Notes: generated by a model not told the origin, from the letters alone. A stretch of 64,000 nt of DNA from Rheinheimera sp. A13L (GCF_000217935.1 NZ_AFHI01000067.1:104911-168910), one strand, 5' to 3'. Positions 20,560-29,008 are shown, numbered from the stretch's first letter. Program-made: numbers and translations.

Positions 20560-21222
20560 ATGCAAGTTGCTGTGAGTTCTGAACCCCAAGACAATAAAGA
20601 ATGGTTGTCACATGTCAAAATTGGCCAGCGTTTTGATGTCGAATTGCTGGATCAACGCAAAAGCCGCTGCAGCTGTGAGCTGGTGGGTTATAAAGCCGGT
20701 AAATATGTGTTGTTCAGGCTTGATGACGACAGCTTGCCAGACCGGTTTTTTATTAATGGTCTGGCTGTGGTCTGCCGCTTTTTAGTGGAGGATTCTGTCG
20801 GTGAATGTTTTGCCTTTAAATCTGAACTGCTTCAACTGATGCGTTTCCCAGATAAATTAGTGGTGATCAGCTTTCCAGCGGTGATCCAACGCCGTGCTTT
20901 GCGCACCGAACGACGTAACAGCATTTTTATTCCTGCTTCGGTACGTTTAAATTTGGAAGTTGTGCAGCATGCCCGCAGTTTCCGTGGGCATTTAGTTGAC
21001 GTATCCAGTGGCGGTTGTCGTTTCCTGTTTGAGCCCTCTCATCAGGGCAGCAAGGTGAATCTGGCGCCTGTGGTTTTACATATTCAATGTGAAAAAATAG
21101 GCATTGATCAGCAAATTCAGGGAGAAGTGCGTAATTCCAGACTGGAAGACAGAGGATTGTCTATTGGCATTCAGTTTAATTTACCGCAGCTGTATTTAGA
21201 TAAACTGGCTGTCGCATCCTGA
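20560..21222 (+). CDS. PilZ domain (YcgR-like) c-di-GMP receptor
   Basis: A 220-residue cytoplasmic protein. The first ~105 residues resemble the YcgR N-terminal beta domain (IGQRFDVELLDQRKS..CELVGYKAGKYVLFRL). The C-terminal PilZ domain has the RR..RTERR c-di-GMP-binding motif near residues 110-118 and the following DVSSGGCRF strand. Such proteins bind c-di-GMP and alter flagellar motility, type IV pili or secretion. Given the many pilus genes here a link to pili is possible but not shown. The ATG follows AAGGATAAGGT. It is monocistronic. Confidence 0.88.
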   Translation: MQVAVSSEPQDNKEWLSHVKIGQRFDVELLDQRKSRCSCELVGYKAGKYVLFRLDDDSLPDRFFINGLAVVCRFLVEDSVGECFAFKSELLQLMRFPDKLVVISFPAVIQRRALRTERRNSIFIPASVRLNLEVVQHARSFRGHLVDVSSGGCRFLFEPSHQGSKVNLAPVVLHIQCEKIGIDQQIQGEVRNSRLEDRGLSIGIQFNLPQLYLDKLAVAS

Positions 21223-21229
21223 ACGACGT

Positions 21230-21255
21230 CCGGGCAGCCTGTAAAAGCTGCCCGG
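21230..21255. terminator. Hairpin between convergent genes
   Basis: CCGGGCAGC and GCTGCCCGG form a perfect 9-bp stem between the PilZ gene and ompW. No T tract follows on either strand, so termination strength is uncertain. Confidence 0.5.
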
Positions 21256-21276
21256 AACAGTGTTACTGAGAAAGAC

Positions 21277-21978
21277 TTAAAAAGAATAACGAGCGCCTAT
21301 CATCCAAACATAAGGGTCGATAGTCACGTCCACTGATTGAATAGTAGTGCCGTTGACCTGCACCCGACCTTCAGTTTCTATATCCATTTTGCTCAGCATC
21401 AAATGGGCGCTCCAGTTGTCCGCCAGTTTGATATTGACACCTGCCTGCATGGCCAGGCCCACTGAGTCTTTTAATTTTAGCTCCACTTTGTCATTTGCAT
21501 CAGTGACATCCAGCGCCTGTAAGGTGCTGACCAGTTCGCCTGATACTTCTTCCTGAAAAAAGGTAGTGTAATTCAGACCTAAGCCAATAAAAGGATCAAA
21601 CCTGCTGTCGCCCAAATCAAAATGGTACTGAGCTAACAAAGTGGGTGGCAAATGTTTGCTGCTGCCAATGGGCAAACCATTGATGGCAGAACCTTTCACC
21701 TGGATATCATGGCTAAATGGGGTGGCTGCAATCAGCTCTATGGTCCAGTTTTTATTCAGTTGATAGTCGATAGTAATACCCAACTGGGTATTGTTATTTA
21801 CAGACAACTCTGTGGAGTTGGCTGGCAAACCAGCAACAGTTTCCACTACATTCAGGTGGCTGCTGGAATCCTGTGGTGCCACAGTAATAGCACCAACATT
21901 GACTGACCAGTTGGCCAGAGCAGGGGCAGCAGAGACTGCTAATACAAGAGATGCGATGGTTTTGTAACTTGTTTTCAT
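21277..21978 (-). CDS. ompW: OmpW family outer-membrane protein
   Basis: A 233-residue eight-stranded outer-membrane beta-barrel. A signal peptide (MKTSYKTIASLVLAVSAAPA, cleavage near Ala-Asn-Trp) is followed by an amphipathic-strand pattern, including WTIELIAATPFSHDI, FDPFIGLGLNYTTFF and a C-terminal strand ending in Phe (MIGARYSF), which the BAM machinery recognises. OmpW channels pass small hydrophobic compounds. The gene is single and convergent with the PilZ gene. Confidence 0.93.
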   Translation of the reverse strand: MKTSYKTIASLVLAVSAAPALANWSVNVGAITVAPQDSSSHLNVVETVAGLPANSTELSVNNNTQLGITIDYQLNKNWTIELIAATPFSHDIQVKGSAINGLPIGSSKHLPPTLLAQYHFDLGDSRFDPFIGLGLNYTTFFQEEVSGELVSTLQALDVTDANDKVELKLKDSVGLAMQAGVNIKLADNWSAHLMLSKMDIETEGRVQVNGTTIQSVDVTIDPYVWMIGARYSF

Positions 21979-22122
21979 CAGAATGATCCTTAGCTTAAGA
22001 AACTGGCGTCATTCTGCGCTTCTGCTGCCGTAAAACTTTGCCCCAGATCAATAATGCACAAGGCTGAGCTCTGGCTTTGCGTGTTTTATTGATTTAAAAC
22101 AACAAATACAGAATTCAAAAAC

Positions 22123-22146
22123 AAAAAAGCCTGAATGAACAGGCTT
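22123..22146 (-). terminator. Terminator of the acyltransferase gene
   Basis: On the minus strand AAGCCTG, a 6-base loop, CAGGCTT and then a T run, just downstream of the stop codon at 22170. Confidence 0.8.
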
Positions 22147-22169
22147 CTTTATGAACCCGGGGCTCAAGA

Positions 22170-23876
22170 TCAGGAGATATAACGCGCCTTTTTATTGTCT
22201 TTCAGCTTTGTCATATCCACCAGAACTAAACCATCCACACAATCGGCAAAGTCAGGATCGACACCAAAAGCCAGAAAACGTACACCACCAGGTTCGGTCA
22301 GTTCACTGTACTGCTTGTATAAAGTGGGAATACTGACGCCCATATTGGCCAGTAAGTGCTTTAATTGCACAAAATCCTGACTGTAGTTATCGCCGCTAAA
22401 ATGTTGCTGCAGCTGGCTTAAGGTATCCATAGGCAATTCGTAAGGAATATTAGGCACAGCACTTTGTTCAGGACAGCGGAAATACAGGCTGTAAAAATAC
22501 ACCATCAGATCCCGTGCCGCTTTAGGGTAGCTGTTGGATAAACTGACGCCGCCAAACAAATACCGGATATCCGGGTTTTGTTTTAAGTAAGCGCCTATGC
22601 CATACCATAAATAATCCAGACTACGTTTGCCCCAGTAACGTGGTTGTACGAAGCTGCGACCCAGTTCCAGCCCCTGATCTAAATAAGGGGTCATCTGTGG
22701 ATTAAACTGAAATAAAGACGCCGTATACAAACCAGCCAGGCCTTTTTCTGCCATCACTTTGGCTGTGTTGGCAAAACGATAAGCTCCGACTATTTCTAAG
22801 TCGTCTTTGTCCCATAAAATCAGTTGTTCGTAATAGCTGTCGTACTGATCTATATCACGGCGCTGACCGCTACCTTCACCTACAGCCCGAAACGCAATTT
22901 CGCGTAAGCGGCCAATTTCACGCAGTACGGGCGAGCTTTGCTCATACTGGTATAAATAAATCTGTTTGCCATCACTGGTTTCACCTAGCAGCGGGCAGGC
23001 TTCGACGGCTTTTTTCAGCAAAATACGATCTTCAGGGTGAGCTATGGCTTTTTGGGTTTTAAACAGTGGCCCTTTGTCTTTGGAAAGGCGATACAAGTGT
23101 TTTTTAAACAGCTTTACCTTAGCTTGTGTTTCTAATGCCAGATGAGCAAAGCTGTCATATGGAATTTGTTCACCAATCCGCATCGCAATGTTTTTATGCT
23201 TCTGGTTAAACATTTCCTGCACCAGCAACATAGTGGCCAGTGGTTTGTAAATCATCGAAGCACCATAAAACATCGCTGAGTTACGGCCATCGATATAAAT
23301 AGGCAAAATAGGCGCTTTGGCATTCATTGCAAAACGTAAAAAACCACCATGCCATTTGCCATCACGAATACCGTTTGGTTTTAAGCGTGACACTTCACCT
23401 GCTGGGAATAATATCAGCGCACCTTCTGCAGCTAAGTGGTCGCTGATGCGGTCGATGCGGCTGCGTTCAGTGCCACCGCTCATATTATTGACCGGTAATA
23501 ATAAGGAGTGCAGAGGTTCAACTGCCATCAACAGTTGATTCGCTATTACTTTCACATCAGGCCGGATATCCCGCACCAGTTTGATCAGAGCTAAACCGTC
23601 CAAAGAGCCAATAGGGTGGTTGGCAATAATCACGATACGGCCAGTGCTTGGGATACGTTCTACTTCGTTGTCACGTACTGCATAAGCAAAATTAAAGTAA
23701 TCCAGTACTTGTTCTACAAATTCAATCCCTTGCAAATGCGGATAACGTTTGGCGAAGGCGATAAATTCCTGTTCGTGTAAAAGTTGGCGTAAGGCCCCTT
23801 TGACCGGTTTGGCTAACCAGGGTTTTTGTTCGAGTTTTGGCAGATGCGTTTGCATCATTTGGTCAACACTGATCAT
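22170..23876 (-). CDS. Bifunctional acyltransferase, OlsF-type ornithine lipid synthase candidate
   Basis: A 568-residue protein with two joined acyltransferase domains. The N-terminal half is PlsC/LPLAT-like, with the NHPIGSLD (HX4D) motif near residue 84, FPAGEVSRL and PILPIYIDGR. The C-terminal half is GNAT-like (hemolysin/OlsB type), with LREIAFRAVGEGSG, ELGRSFVQPRYW and LFGGVSLSN. This order matches OlsF, which makes ornithine lipids by N- and then O-acylation in one protein. The substrate is not proven here; other lysophospholipid or N-acyl amino acid synthases are possible. A ribosome-binding site overlaps the AAGGTCCTTACAGAGG leader. Confidence 0.8.
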   Translation of the reverse strand: MISVDQMMQTHLPKLEQKPWLAKPVKGALRQLLHEQEFIAFAKRYPHLQGIEFVEQVLDYFNFAYAVRDNEVERIPSTGRIVIIANHPIGSLDGLALIKLVRDIRPDVKVIANQLLMAVEPLHSLLLPVNNMSGGTERSRIDRISDHLAAEGALILFPAGEVSRLKPNGIRDGKWHGGFLRFAMNAKAPILPIYIDGRNSAMFYGASMIYKPLATMLLVQEMFNQKHKNIAMRIGEQIPYDSFAHLALETQAKVKLFKKHLYRLSKDKGPLFKTQKAIAHPEDRILLKKAVEACPLLGETSDGKQIYLYQYEQSSPVLREIGRLREIAFRAVGEGSGQRRDIDQYDSYYEQLILWDKDDLEIVGAYRFANTAKVMAEKGLAGLYTASLFQFNPQMTPYLDQGLELGRSFVQPRYWGKRSLDYLWYGIGAYLKQNPDIRYLFGGVSLSNSYPKAARDLMVYFYSLYFRCPEQSAVPNIPYELPMDTLSQLQQHFSGDNYSQDFVQLKHLLANMGVSIPTLYKQYSELTEPGGVRFLAFGVDPDFADCVDGLVLVDMTKLKDNKKARYIS

Positions 23877-23987
23877 AGCGATACCTCTGTAAGGACCTTT
23901 GTCCGTACAGAGAGTAGGGGGTTAAGATGACAAAAATGCGTCAGATTTATGGCTTTTTGTAGAAGTTTTAATCAGAGTGGGCTGGAT

Positions 23988-24137
23988 ATACCCAAGAAAC
24001 TTGAAGTTGCGGGGAGGCGACAAGTGAGTGAGACCCCAGGAGCATAGTCGCCTATGTGACTGGGGCGAATGAGTGCAAGTCAACTGTAGGGGCGTGGGCT
24101 TGTCCCCGCCCGTCTGGCTGCAAATACGAAGAATATA
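23988..24137 (-). repeat. ERIC-like palindromic repeat, copy B, with inserted module
   Basis: Read on the minus strand this is the same palindrome as copy A, with a central CATAGGCGACTATG dyad. Inside one arm lies the extra GC-rich module (TGTAGGGGCGTGGGCTTGTC then CCCGCCCG, about 24084-24111), lengthening the element to about 150 bp. It sits between the acyltransferase and phosphatase genes, which share a strand. Confidence 0.75.
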
Positions 24138-24144
24138 AAGCTGC

Positions 24145-24948
24145 TCAGGCCACTTTGCTCTGAGCAGCTTTATCTTCCGCCAGCACAGCCATTGGCATTG
24201 CGGCTAAGGTATGGCTTTGTTCTGTCCAATGGTACAGCGTTAATGAACCATCCTGTTGCTCGATCAGGGCAGTGCAGTTATCAATCCAGTCTCCGTCGTT
24301 GCAGTAAATAATTCCATCCTGCAAGCTGATTTCCGGATGATGGATATGACCACAAACCACACCATCAAAACCTGACCTTTTGGCTTTGGCCACTGCAGCA
24401 TCACGATAGCGGGCAATCGCCTGCTGAGCGCCTGGTACTTTGCTTTTGATAAAAGCAGCCAAACTGAAATAGCGGCCACCTAAAGCCCGACGAATGCGGT
24501 TGCTCCAGCGGTTTAAAAATAATAAAAAATCATACAGATTGTCACCCAACCAAGCGTGAAAGCGGCCAAAGTTCACTTCTTTATCAAATTCATCACCATG
24601 CAACAGCAGTAATTTTTTACCTAAAGCCGTGGTGTGACAACCCCGTAATTGCAGTTTGATAGTGCCAAACTGGCGACCGGCCCAGTGACGGAACTCTTCA
24701 TCATGGTTACCTGGAATATAAATCACTTCAGTGCCCTGATCGGCTTTAGCCAGCAGCGTTTGGATCACTGCATTTTGCTCCGGACTCCAGCACACTTGTT
24801 TTTGCATAGCCCACAGGTCAAGGATATCGCCCAGCAGGTAAATAGTGTCGGCTTTGGTTTGATTGAGGAAGTTCAGCAGATAGGTCGCCTGACAGTCTTT
24901 ATTTCCTAAATGAATGTCAGACAAGAAGATAGTTCGACAATGCAGCAT
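24145..24948 (-). CDS. LpxH-like metallophosphoesterase
   Basis: A 267-residue calcineurin-type phosphoesterase with the complete di-metal motif set: SDIHLG (residues 10-15), LLGDILDLW, IPGNHDE, LLHGDEFD and CGHIHHPE. It resembles UDP-2,3-diacylglucosamine diphosphatase relatives (LpxH2 group). True LpxH has GNRDF where this protein has GNHDE, so a lipid A role is uncertain. The conserved basic, aromatic middle segment could bind membranes. Next to the OlsF-like gene it may belong to envelope lipid metabolism, which is inference. Confidence 0.82.
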   Translation of the reverse strand: MLHCRTIFLSDIHLGNKDCQATYLLNFLNQTKADTIYLLGDILDLWAMQKQVCWSPEQNAVIQTLLAKADQGTEVIYIPGNHDEEFRHWAGRQFGTIKLQLRGCHTTALGKKLLLLHGDEFDKEVNFGRFHAWLGDNLYDFLLFLNRWSNRIRRALGGRYFSLAAFIKSKVPGAQQAIARYRDAAVAKAKRSGFDGVVCGHIHHPEISLQDGIIYCNDGDWIDNCTALIEQQDGSLTLYHWTEQSHTLAAMPMAVLAEDKAAQSKVA

Positions 24949-25050
24949 ACAAAGCTCCTGCGAATTGTTGGCCTTGGTTCTTCAGGCTCGGGTAGAATGT
25001 GCTTTGCCCATGTCAGAGATATGACGAAAAATTGAAGCTTTGGTGAACTG

Positions 25051-25971
25051 ATGTCTATAGCCCTGGTGATCCCTGATCGTAAATTAGATGCTCTGGTAGA
25101 AAAGCTAAGTGCTTTATTACCCGGTGTACTTATTCAACAATGGCCTGATTACAGCGCGCCTGAGCAAGTACAGATGGCGGTGGTCTGGAAGCAACCCCAT
25201 GGTTCCTTAGCGGCTTTAAGCAATTTAAAAAGCCTGCAATCTTTTGGCGCGGGCGTCGACAGCATTGTGTCGGATCCGACGTTGCCGGATTTACCCTTAA
25301 GCCGTATTGTTGATCCGGCTTTGGCGTCATCTATGGTCAATTACCTGGCTGGCATAGTGCTGCATTACCAGTTGCGTCTGGATCTGTTTCAGCGTCAGCA
25401 GCAACAACAGCTGTGGAAACCTAAAAGCCCCCGCACTATGCAACAGATTTGTGTGCTGGGTTTAGGTGAATTAGGGCAGGCGGCAGCGCAGTATTTTTTG
25501 CAGCAAGGTTATCAGGTCAGTGGCTGGTCACGTAGCTTAAAACAGCTGGATGGTATCCGGTGCTACGCAGGCGATCCTGGCTTTAAAAGCGCTGTTTGTG
25601 ATGCCGATTTGGTTATTTGTTTATTACCTCTGACAGCTGAGACCACGAACTTCTTAAATACAGAGCGTTTCTCTGCTTTTAAACAGGGGGCAATCCTCGT
25701 CAATGTGGCCCGTGGGGCTATAGTGGATGATAAGGCTTTATTAGCGGCTTTAGATGCTGGTCAGCTGCAGGCTGCTTGTCTGGACGTGTTTCGTCAGGAG
25801 CCTTTGCCTGCGACCGATCCCTATTGGCAACATCCGGCGGTACTGGTGACTCCACACTGCTCAGCTGTAACTAATGTCGACACTGCAATTCATCAGATTG
25901 TTGAAAATTATCAACACACCATAAATGGGCTACCTTTAAAGCATCTGGTCAACAGGGAAAGGGGCTACTGA
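25051..25971 (+). CDS. GhrA-like D-2-hydroxyacid dehydrogenase
   Basis: A 306-residue NAD(P)-dependent oxidoreductase of the glyoxylate/hydroxypyruvate reductase A group. The dinucleotide-binding motif is degenerate (CVLGLGELGQAAAQYF, near residue 135). The catalytic residues are visible as Arg in VNVARGAIVDD, Glu in FRQEPLPATDPYW and His in TPHCSAVT. It presumably reduces glyoxylate or hydroxypyruvate, with substrate inferred from family only. Its TGA overlaps the ATG of the next gene by one base, so the two are cotranslated. Divergent from the LpxH-like gene. Confidence 0.88.
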   Translation: MSIALVIPDRKLDALVEKLSALLPGVLIQQWPDYSAPEQVQMAVVWKQPHGSLAALSNLKSLQSFGAGVDSIVSDPTLPDLPLSRIVDPALASSMVNYLAGIVLHYQLRLDLFQRQQQQQLWKPKSPRTMQQICVLGLGELGQAAAQYFLQQGYQVSGWSRSLKQLDGIRCYAGDPGFKSAVCDADLVICLLPLTAETTNFLNTERFSAFKQGAILVNVARGAIVDDKALLAALDAGQLQAACLDVFRQEPLPATDPYWQHPAVLVTPHCSAVTNVDTAIHQIVENYQHTINGLPLKHLVNRERGY

Positions 25972-26735
25972 TGAGTAGTTTTACTATTGAAAAACAGGGT
26001 CATGTTGCGGTGTTACAACTGACGGCAGCTGAAAAACGTAATTTATTAACACCTGAAATCGCCTTACAAATTGCGGCCGCTGTGCATCAGCTGAGTTTAG
26101 ATCCAGAACTGAAAGTTTTGTGTGTGATTGGCACTGAACGCGCTTTTTGTGCCGGTGCTGATTTAGCTGTGTTGCAACATGCTGTAGATGGCGACGGTAC
26201 CGAACTGAAGCAGCTGTATCAGGCCTTTAGTCAGGTGGCGGATTCACCGCTCCTCACTATAGCTTTAGTCAATGGCCCAGCTGTTGGTGCCGGTATGAAC
26301 CTGGCTATGGTCTGTGATATTCGTTTAGCCAGCAAAGATGCCTGGTTTGACAGTCGTTTTTTCCAGCTGGCTTTGCATCCTGGTGGTGGACATTGTTGGT
26401 TATTACCGCAATTGATCGGTTGGCAACAAGCTATGGCTATGTTGTTTTGTGGTGAAAAACTCAATGCAGAACAAGCCTGGCAATATGGTTTGGTTAAAGA
26501 AGTGTTGTCTGCTGAGCAACTCTTACCCAGGGCTCTGGCAATGACAGCAGATTTAGCCACTGTGCCTACCGAGTTAGTGCGGCAAACCAAAAGCTCGATG
26601 CGTCAGCTATTGCAATGCAAAGAGCATGGTCAGGCTGTTGAATTTGAATATCAGCAACAATTTTATAGTTTGCAACAAGAGGCTGCGCGTCAGGCGATTA
26701 CTGCTTTGCAGCATAAACTCGCCACTAAAAGCTAA
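25971..26735 (+). CDS. Enoyl-CoA hydratase/isomerase family protein
   Basis: A 254-residue crotonase-fold protein. The oxyanion-hole segments ERAFCAGADL (near residue 59) and NGPAVGAGMNLAMVCDIRLAS (near 105) are present. The usual second catalytic Glu region reads PGGGHCWLLPQLIG, which keeps the GG but replaces the typical P-E-G pattern with HPGGGHC, so the chemistry may differ from beta-oxidation hydratases. It is translationally coupled to the GhrA-like gene. The pair suggests a small catabolic operon of unknown substrate. A weak GAGGC/GCCTC hairpin follows at 26761. Confidence 0.88.
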   Translation: MSSFTIEKQGHVAVLQLTAAEKRNLLTPEIALQIAAAVHQLSLDPELKVLCVIGTERAFCAGADLAVLQHAVDGDGTELKQLYQAFSQVADSPLLTIALVNGPAVGAGMNLAMVCDIRLASKDAWFDSRFFQLALHPGGGHCWLLPQLIGWQQAMAMLFCGEKLNAEQAWQYGLVKEVLSAEQLLPRALAMTADLATVPTELVRQTKSSMRQLLQCKEHGQAVEFEYQQQFYSLQQEAARQAITALQHKLATKS

Positions 26736-26921
26736 AAGTCGCGACTAAAATCTAAAAACAGAGGCTATTTTGCGCCTCCTTTAGTCTCTTTATCAGAAAA
26801 TTAGTTGTAATTGATTGTAAATCTTGTAACTAAACAACAAGTTGTCTACACTGGTTTTGGATTGCTCAAGATCCACAAAAAAGCAAGAACAATAACAATA
26901 TTTTTTAGTCTGAGGTTTTTT

Positions 26922-27065
26922 ATGCGTAAAGCGTCCAGTCGCGGTCTTGGCTTTACTGCAATCGCCATTTTGGTGTTATTAATGGCATTGTCGGCTTTTC
27001 TAACAAAGGCTGAAGCGAATGAGGCAACTCATAGCTCCCAGGGACAGCAGTCAGTCGAAGGATAG
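26922..27065 (+). CDS. 47-residue membrane peptide, unrecognised
   Basis: A short open frame starting MRKASSRGLGFTAIAILVLL with one hydrophobic segment (about residues 9-27) and a hydrophilic tail ANEATHSSQGQQSVEG. The ATG at 26922 lies behind TGAGG, and the frame ends 11 bp before a terminator-like hairpin. Upstream starts in the same frame (26811) lack ribosome-binding sites. It could be a small membrane protein or a cleaved export signal with an AEA-N cleavage site. No family recognised. Confidence 0.5.
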   Translation: MRKASSRGLGFTAIAILVLLMALSAFLTKAEANEATHSSQGQQSVEG

Positions 27066-27076
27066 TACTGACCAGG

Positions 27077-27100
27077 TACCCCCGCAGTATGGGGGTATTT
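27077..27100 (+). terminator. Terminator-like hairpin
   Basis: TACCCCC and GGGGGTA form a 7-bp stem around GCAGTAT, followed by TTTGTAT. Confidence 0.6.
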
Positions 27101-27103
27101 GTA

Positions 27104-27230
27104 TATACCCTGCTTACTTGAAGCCGCAGCTTTGTTGGCTGCGTTTCTCGCCCCAATCACATAGGACGACTATGTTCATGGGGTCTCGCTCACTTGCCGC
27201 CTCACTGCAACTCCAATTACTTTGGGTATA
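27104..27230 (+). repeat. ERIC-like palindromic repeat, copy C
   Basis: A 127-bp element with perfect TATACCC..GGGTATA ends. It has the family's TTACTTGAAGCCGCAGC start, the CATAGGACGACTATG centre and CAACTCCAATTACTTTGGG end. It is the best-preserved copy in the window. Confidence 0.85.
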
Positions 27231-27351
27231 ACCCAGCTTACTTGAATGTTGGCTGCCTGATCTTCTGGAAAGAAGTTCGCCGCAGCAGCGATTCAAATGC
27301 GAAACGGGCAGGGATAAACCCAGCCCCTACCTGACTCAATTACTTTGGGTA
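27231..27351 (+). repeat. Degenerate composite repeat, copy C2, with hairpin module
   Basis: It starts ACCCAGCTTACTTGAATGTT, ends CTCAATTACTTTGGGTAC, and carries the GC-rich module CGGGCAGGGATAAACCCAGC plus CCCTAC at about 27305-27330. As at 13240-13491, a full copy is followed directly by a composite copy. Together with copy C it fills the 292-bp gap before smrA. Confidence 0.65.
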
Positions 27352-27357
27352 CAGTTG

Positions 27358-27936
27358 TTATTTCTTCTGATGCCGCTCGCGGTTTTCCCGCTTTTGTTCT
27401 GCATTTTTCTGCAATAACACATAAGTCGCAGCGTAACCGCCATGAGGTTTTAAGGCAGAATGGCAAGCCAGGACTTCAGGTATTTGTGGTAACCATTTAA
27501 AACAGTAACTTTTTAATATCGCCGGATGAGGTTTACTGTCACGCCCCATACCATGATGGATCAATAAAGTCCGTATGCCACGCTGATGGCAATCGGCAAT
27601 AAAACTATATAAAGCAGCACGGGCTTCGACCAGGGTTTTTCCCAGCAGATTCAGAGTGGCATCCATTTGGTATTTACCCAGCCGCAGGTTTTTGTATACG
27701 CCATCCTGCACACCATCTTTTTTATAGGCAATTACATCGTCAGGTGCAACCAGATCTACGTACTCCATACTCAGATAGTTAGGATCGTATTCCATTTCCT
27801 GTTCGGCCGCCTTTCGTCGTGCCAGCTGGGCCAGGCTCGGATTATGTTCACCATTAGGATCGGCAATAGCATCGACATTTAAGCGCTTCACGCCAGCCAT
27901 TTCCTGTAAAAACAAGTCCAGATCTTCGTCATGCAT
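27358..27936 (-). CDS. smrA: Smr-domain endonuclease SmrA
   Basis: A 192-residue protein with an N-terminal region (residues 1-85) and a C-terminal Smr domain. The latter shows the LDLLGKTLVEAR-like strand-helix (here LNLLGKTLVEARAAL) and the LIHHGMGRDSKPHPAILKSY active region. SmrA (YdaL) proteins have nicking nuclease activity. The usual role is uncertain, and related Smr proteins act in ribosome quality control. The gene stands alone between repeat-containing spacers. Confidence 0.88.
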   Translation of the reverse strand: MHDEDLDLFLQEMAGVKRLNVDAIADPNGEHNPSLAQLARRKAAEQEMEYDPNYLSMEYVDLVAPDDVIAYKKDGVQDGVYKNLRLGKYQMDATLNLLGKTLVEARAALYSFIADCHQRGIRTLLIHHGMGRDSKPHPAILKSYCFKWLPQIPEVLACHSALKPHGGYAATYVLLQKNAEQKRENRERHQKK

Positions 27937-27984
27937 TAGTACTACTCCGCCTTAAGCTGACCGGGAATTGCGGCATTATATACC

Positions 27985-28017
27985 ATACCCGTCTTATTTG
28001 AAGTCGCAGTGCTTTGC
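27985..28017 (+). repeat. Half-copy of the ERIC-like repeat
   Basis: ATACCCGTCTTATTTGAAGT then CGCAGTGCTTTG matches the left end of the family, but the centre and right end are missing. A remnant. Confidence 0.55.
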
Positions 28018-28151
28018 CGCAGGTTTTTATGCCTTATCTGTATTGGTATTGACCGCCTTAGACTATTGATTAATAAAATTGCACTTTTCGGTAACAATTA
28101 TTTTACTTTAATCTATGCTTAAACTGATTTTGATTCTGCAAGGAGAGCATC

Positions 28152-28514
28152 ATGATCCCTGAACGGCTTTATGAAACTTTACCTTATCTTTATGTACTCT
28201 GTGGCGCACAAAGCGTCTTGTGGTTACCCCATTGGACTGCAGCTTTATCTGGTGTAGTACTGATATTTGTCGGAGCTGTGGTTTGGGTGATCCGCAGCGA
28301 GAAACGCCGCAGCCCTTATGGTATAAAATTTAAGGAGCATGGAGTTTTACCATTCTGGTGTTATGAATTACAGCCTTTTATTTACCTGACCAGCGGAGCT
28401 TTGTTGTTTAACTACGCACCCAGCTCTTTGTTGTATCCCTCTGCCATGATCTTGCTGGTGCTGGGGCTACAACTCTGGTTATGCCGGATTTGCTGGCGCA
28501 GTCATTCCAAATAG
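28152..28514 (+). CDS. Hypothetical membrane protein (120 aa)
   Basis: A hydrophobic protein with probably four membrane segments in two pairs (about residues 10-27 and 30-47, then 72-88 and 92-110), separated by a basic cytoplasmic loop (RSEKRRSPYGIKFKEHG). Three cysteines lie in or near the membrane. The start has a strong AAGGAG site. It is convergent with the next gene, 2 bp apart. No family recognised. Confidence 0.7.
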   Translation: MIPERLYETLPYLYVLCGAQSVLWLPHWTAALSGVVLIFVGAVVWVIRSEKRRSPYGIKFKEHGVLPFWCYELQPFIYLTSGALLFNYAPSSLLYPSAMILLVLGLQLWLCRICWRSHSK

Positions 28515-28516
28515 CC

Positions 28517-29008
28517 TTAGTGTGATGAATACCAGAATAAAGCAGCTGCAATCAAACCTTGTTGCTGACGTAGCTGGTATTTTGCGCACTGCTCATTGCT
28601 TTGGCCTTCAAAACACAAATACAGACTGTATTCGTCTTCTGCCACTATTGCACGTTGATTGGTATCCAGAATACTACCTGGCTTACCAAACCAGCCTGGC
28701 ATATAGATACTTTTTGTAATAAGGCCAGCACTTTGGTATTCAAGCAATTGAGGTTTTGGCGCTATGATAAAAACGCTAAGCACTAGTACTGCAATGCCAG
28801 CCCAGAGTTTTGCTTTGCTTCCGGTAGGGTTGTCCGCTTGCTCCTGGCCAGCTGATCGGTTTGCTGAACGTGGCACTGAGCGTGCAGCCGGAATTGCAGC
28901 TGTTGTAGCCTGTGGCTGAGTGATTGGCTTTTTATTGCCCGCTTTTTTTAATAGTTTCTGTCGTTCGGCTTCGCTTAAAAGCGAGGTCTTTTTGATTTGT
29001 TTGGCCAT
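28517..29008 (-). CDS. Hypothetical single-pass membrane protein (163 aa)
   Basis: A basic N-terminal segment (MAKQIKKTSLLSEAERQKLL) and a low-complexity Ala/Pro/Gln linker precede one membrane segment (about residues 67-85, AKLWAGIAVLVLSVFII). A periplasmic domain of about 75 residues contains two cysteines (YLCFEGQSNEQCAKY) that may form a disulfide. No family is recognised. It probably starts its own transcript in the 389-bp gap upstream. Confidence 0.7.
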   Translation of the reverse strand: MAKQIKKTSLLSEAERQKLLKKAGNKKPITQPQATTAAIPAARSVPRSANRSAGQEQADNPTGSKAKLWAGIAVLVLSVFIIAPKPQLLEYQSAGLITKSIYMPGWFGKPGSILDTNQRAIVAEDEYSLYLCFEGQSNEQCAKYQLRQQQGLIAAALFWYSSH

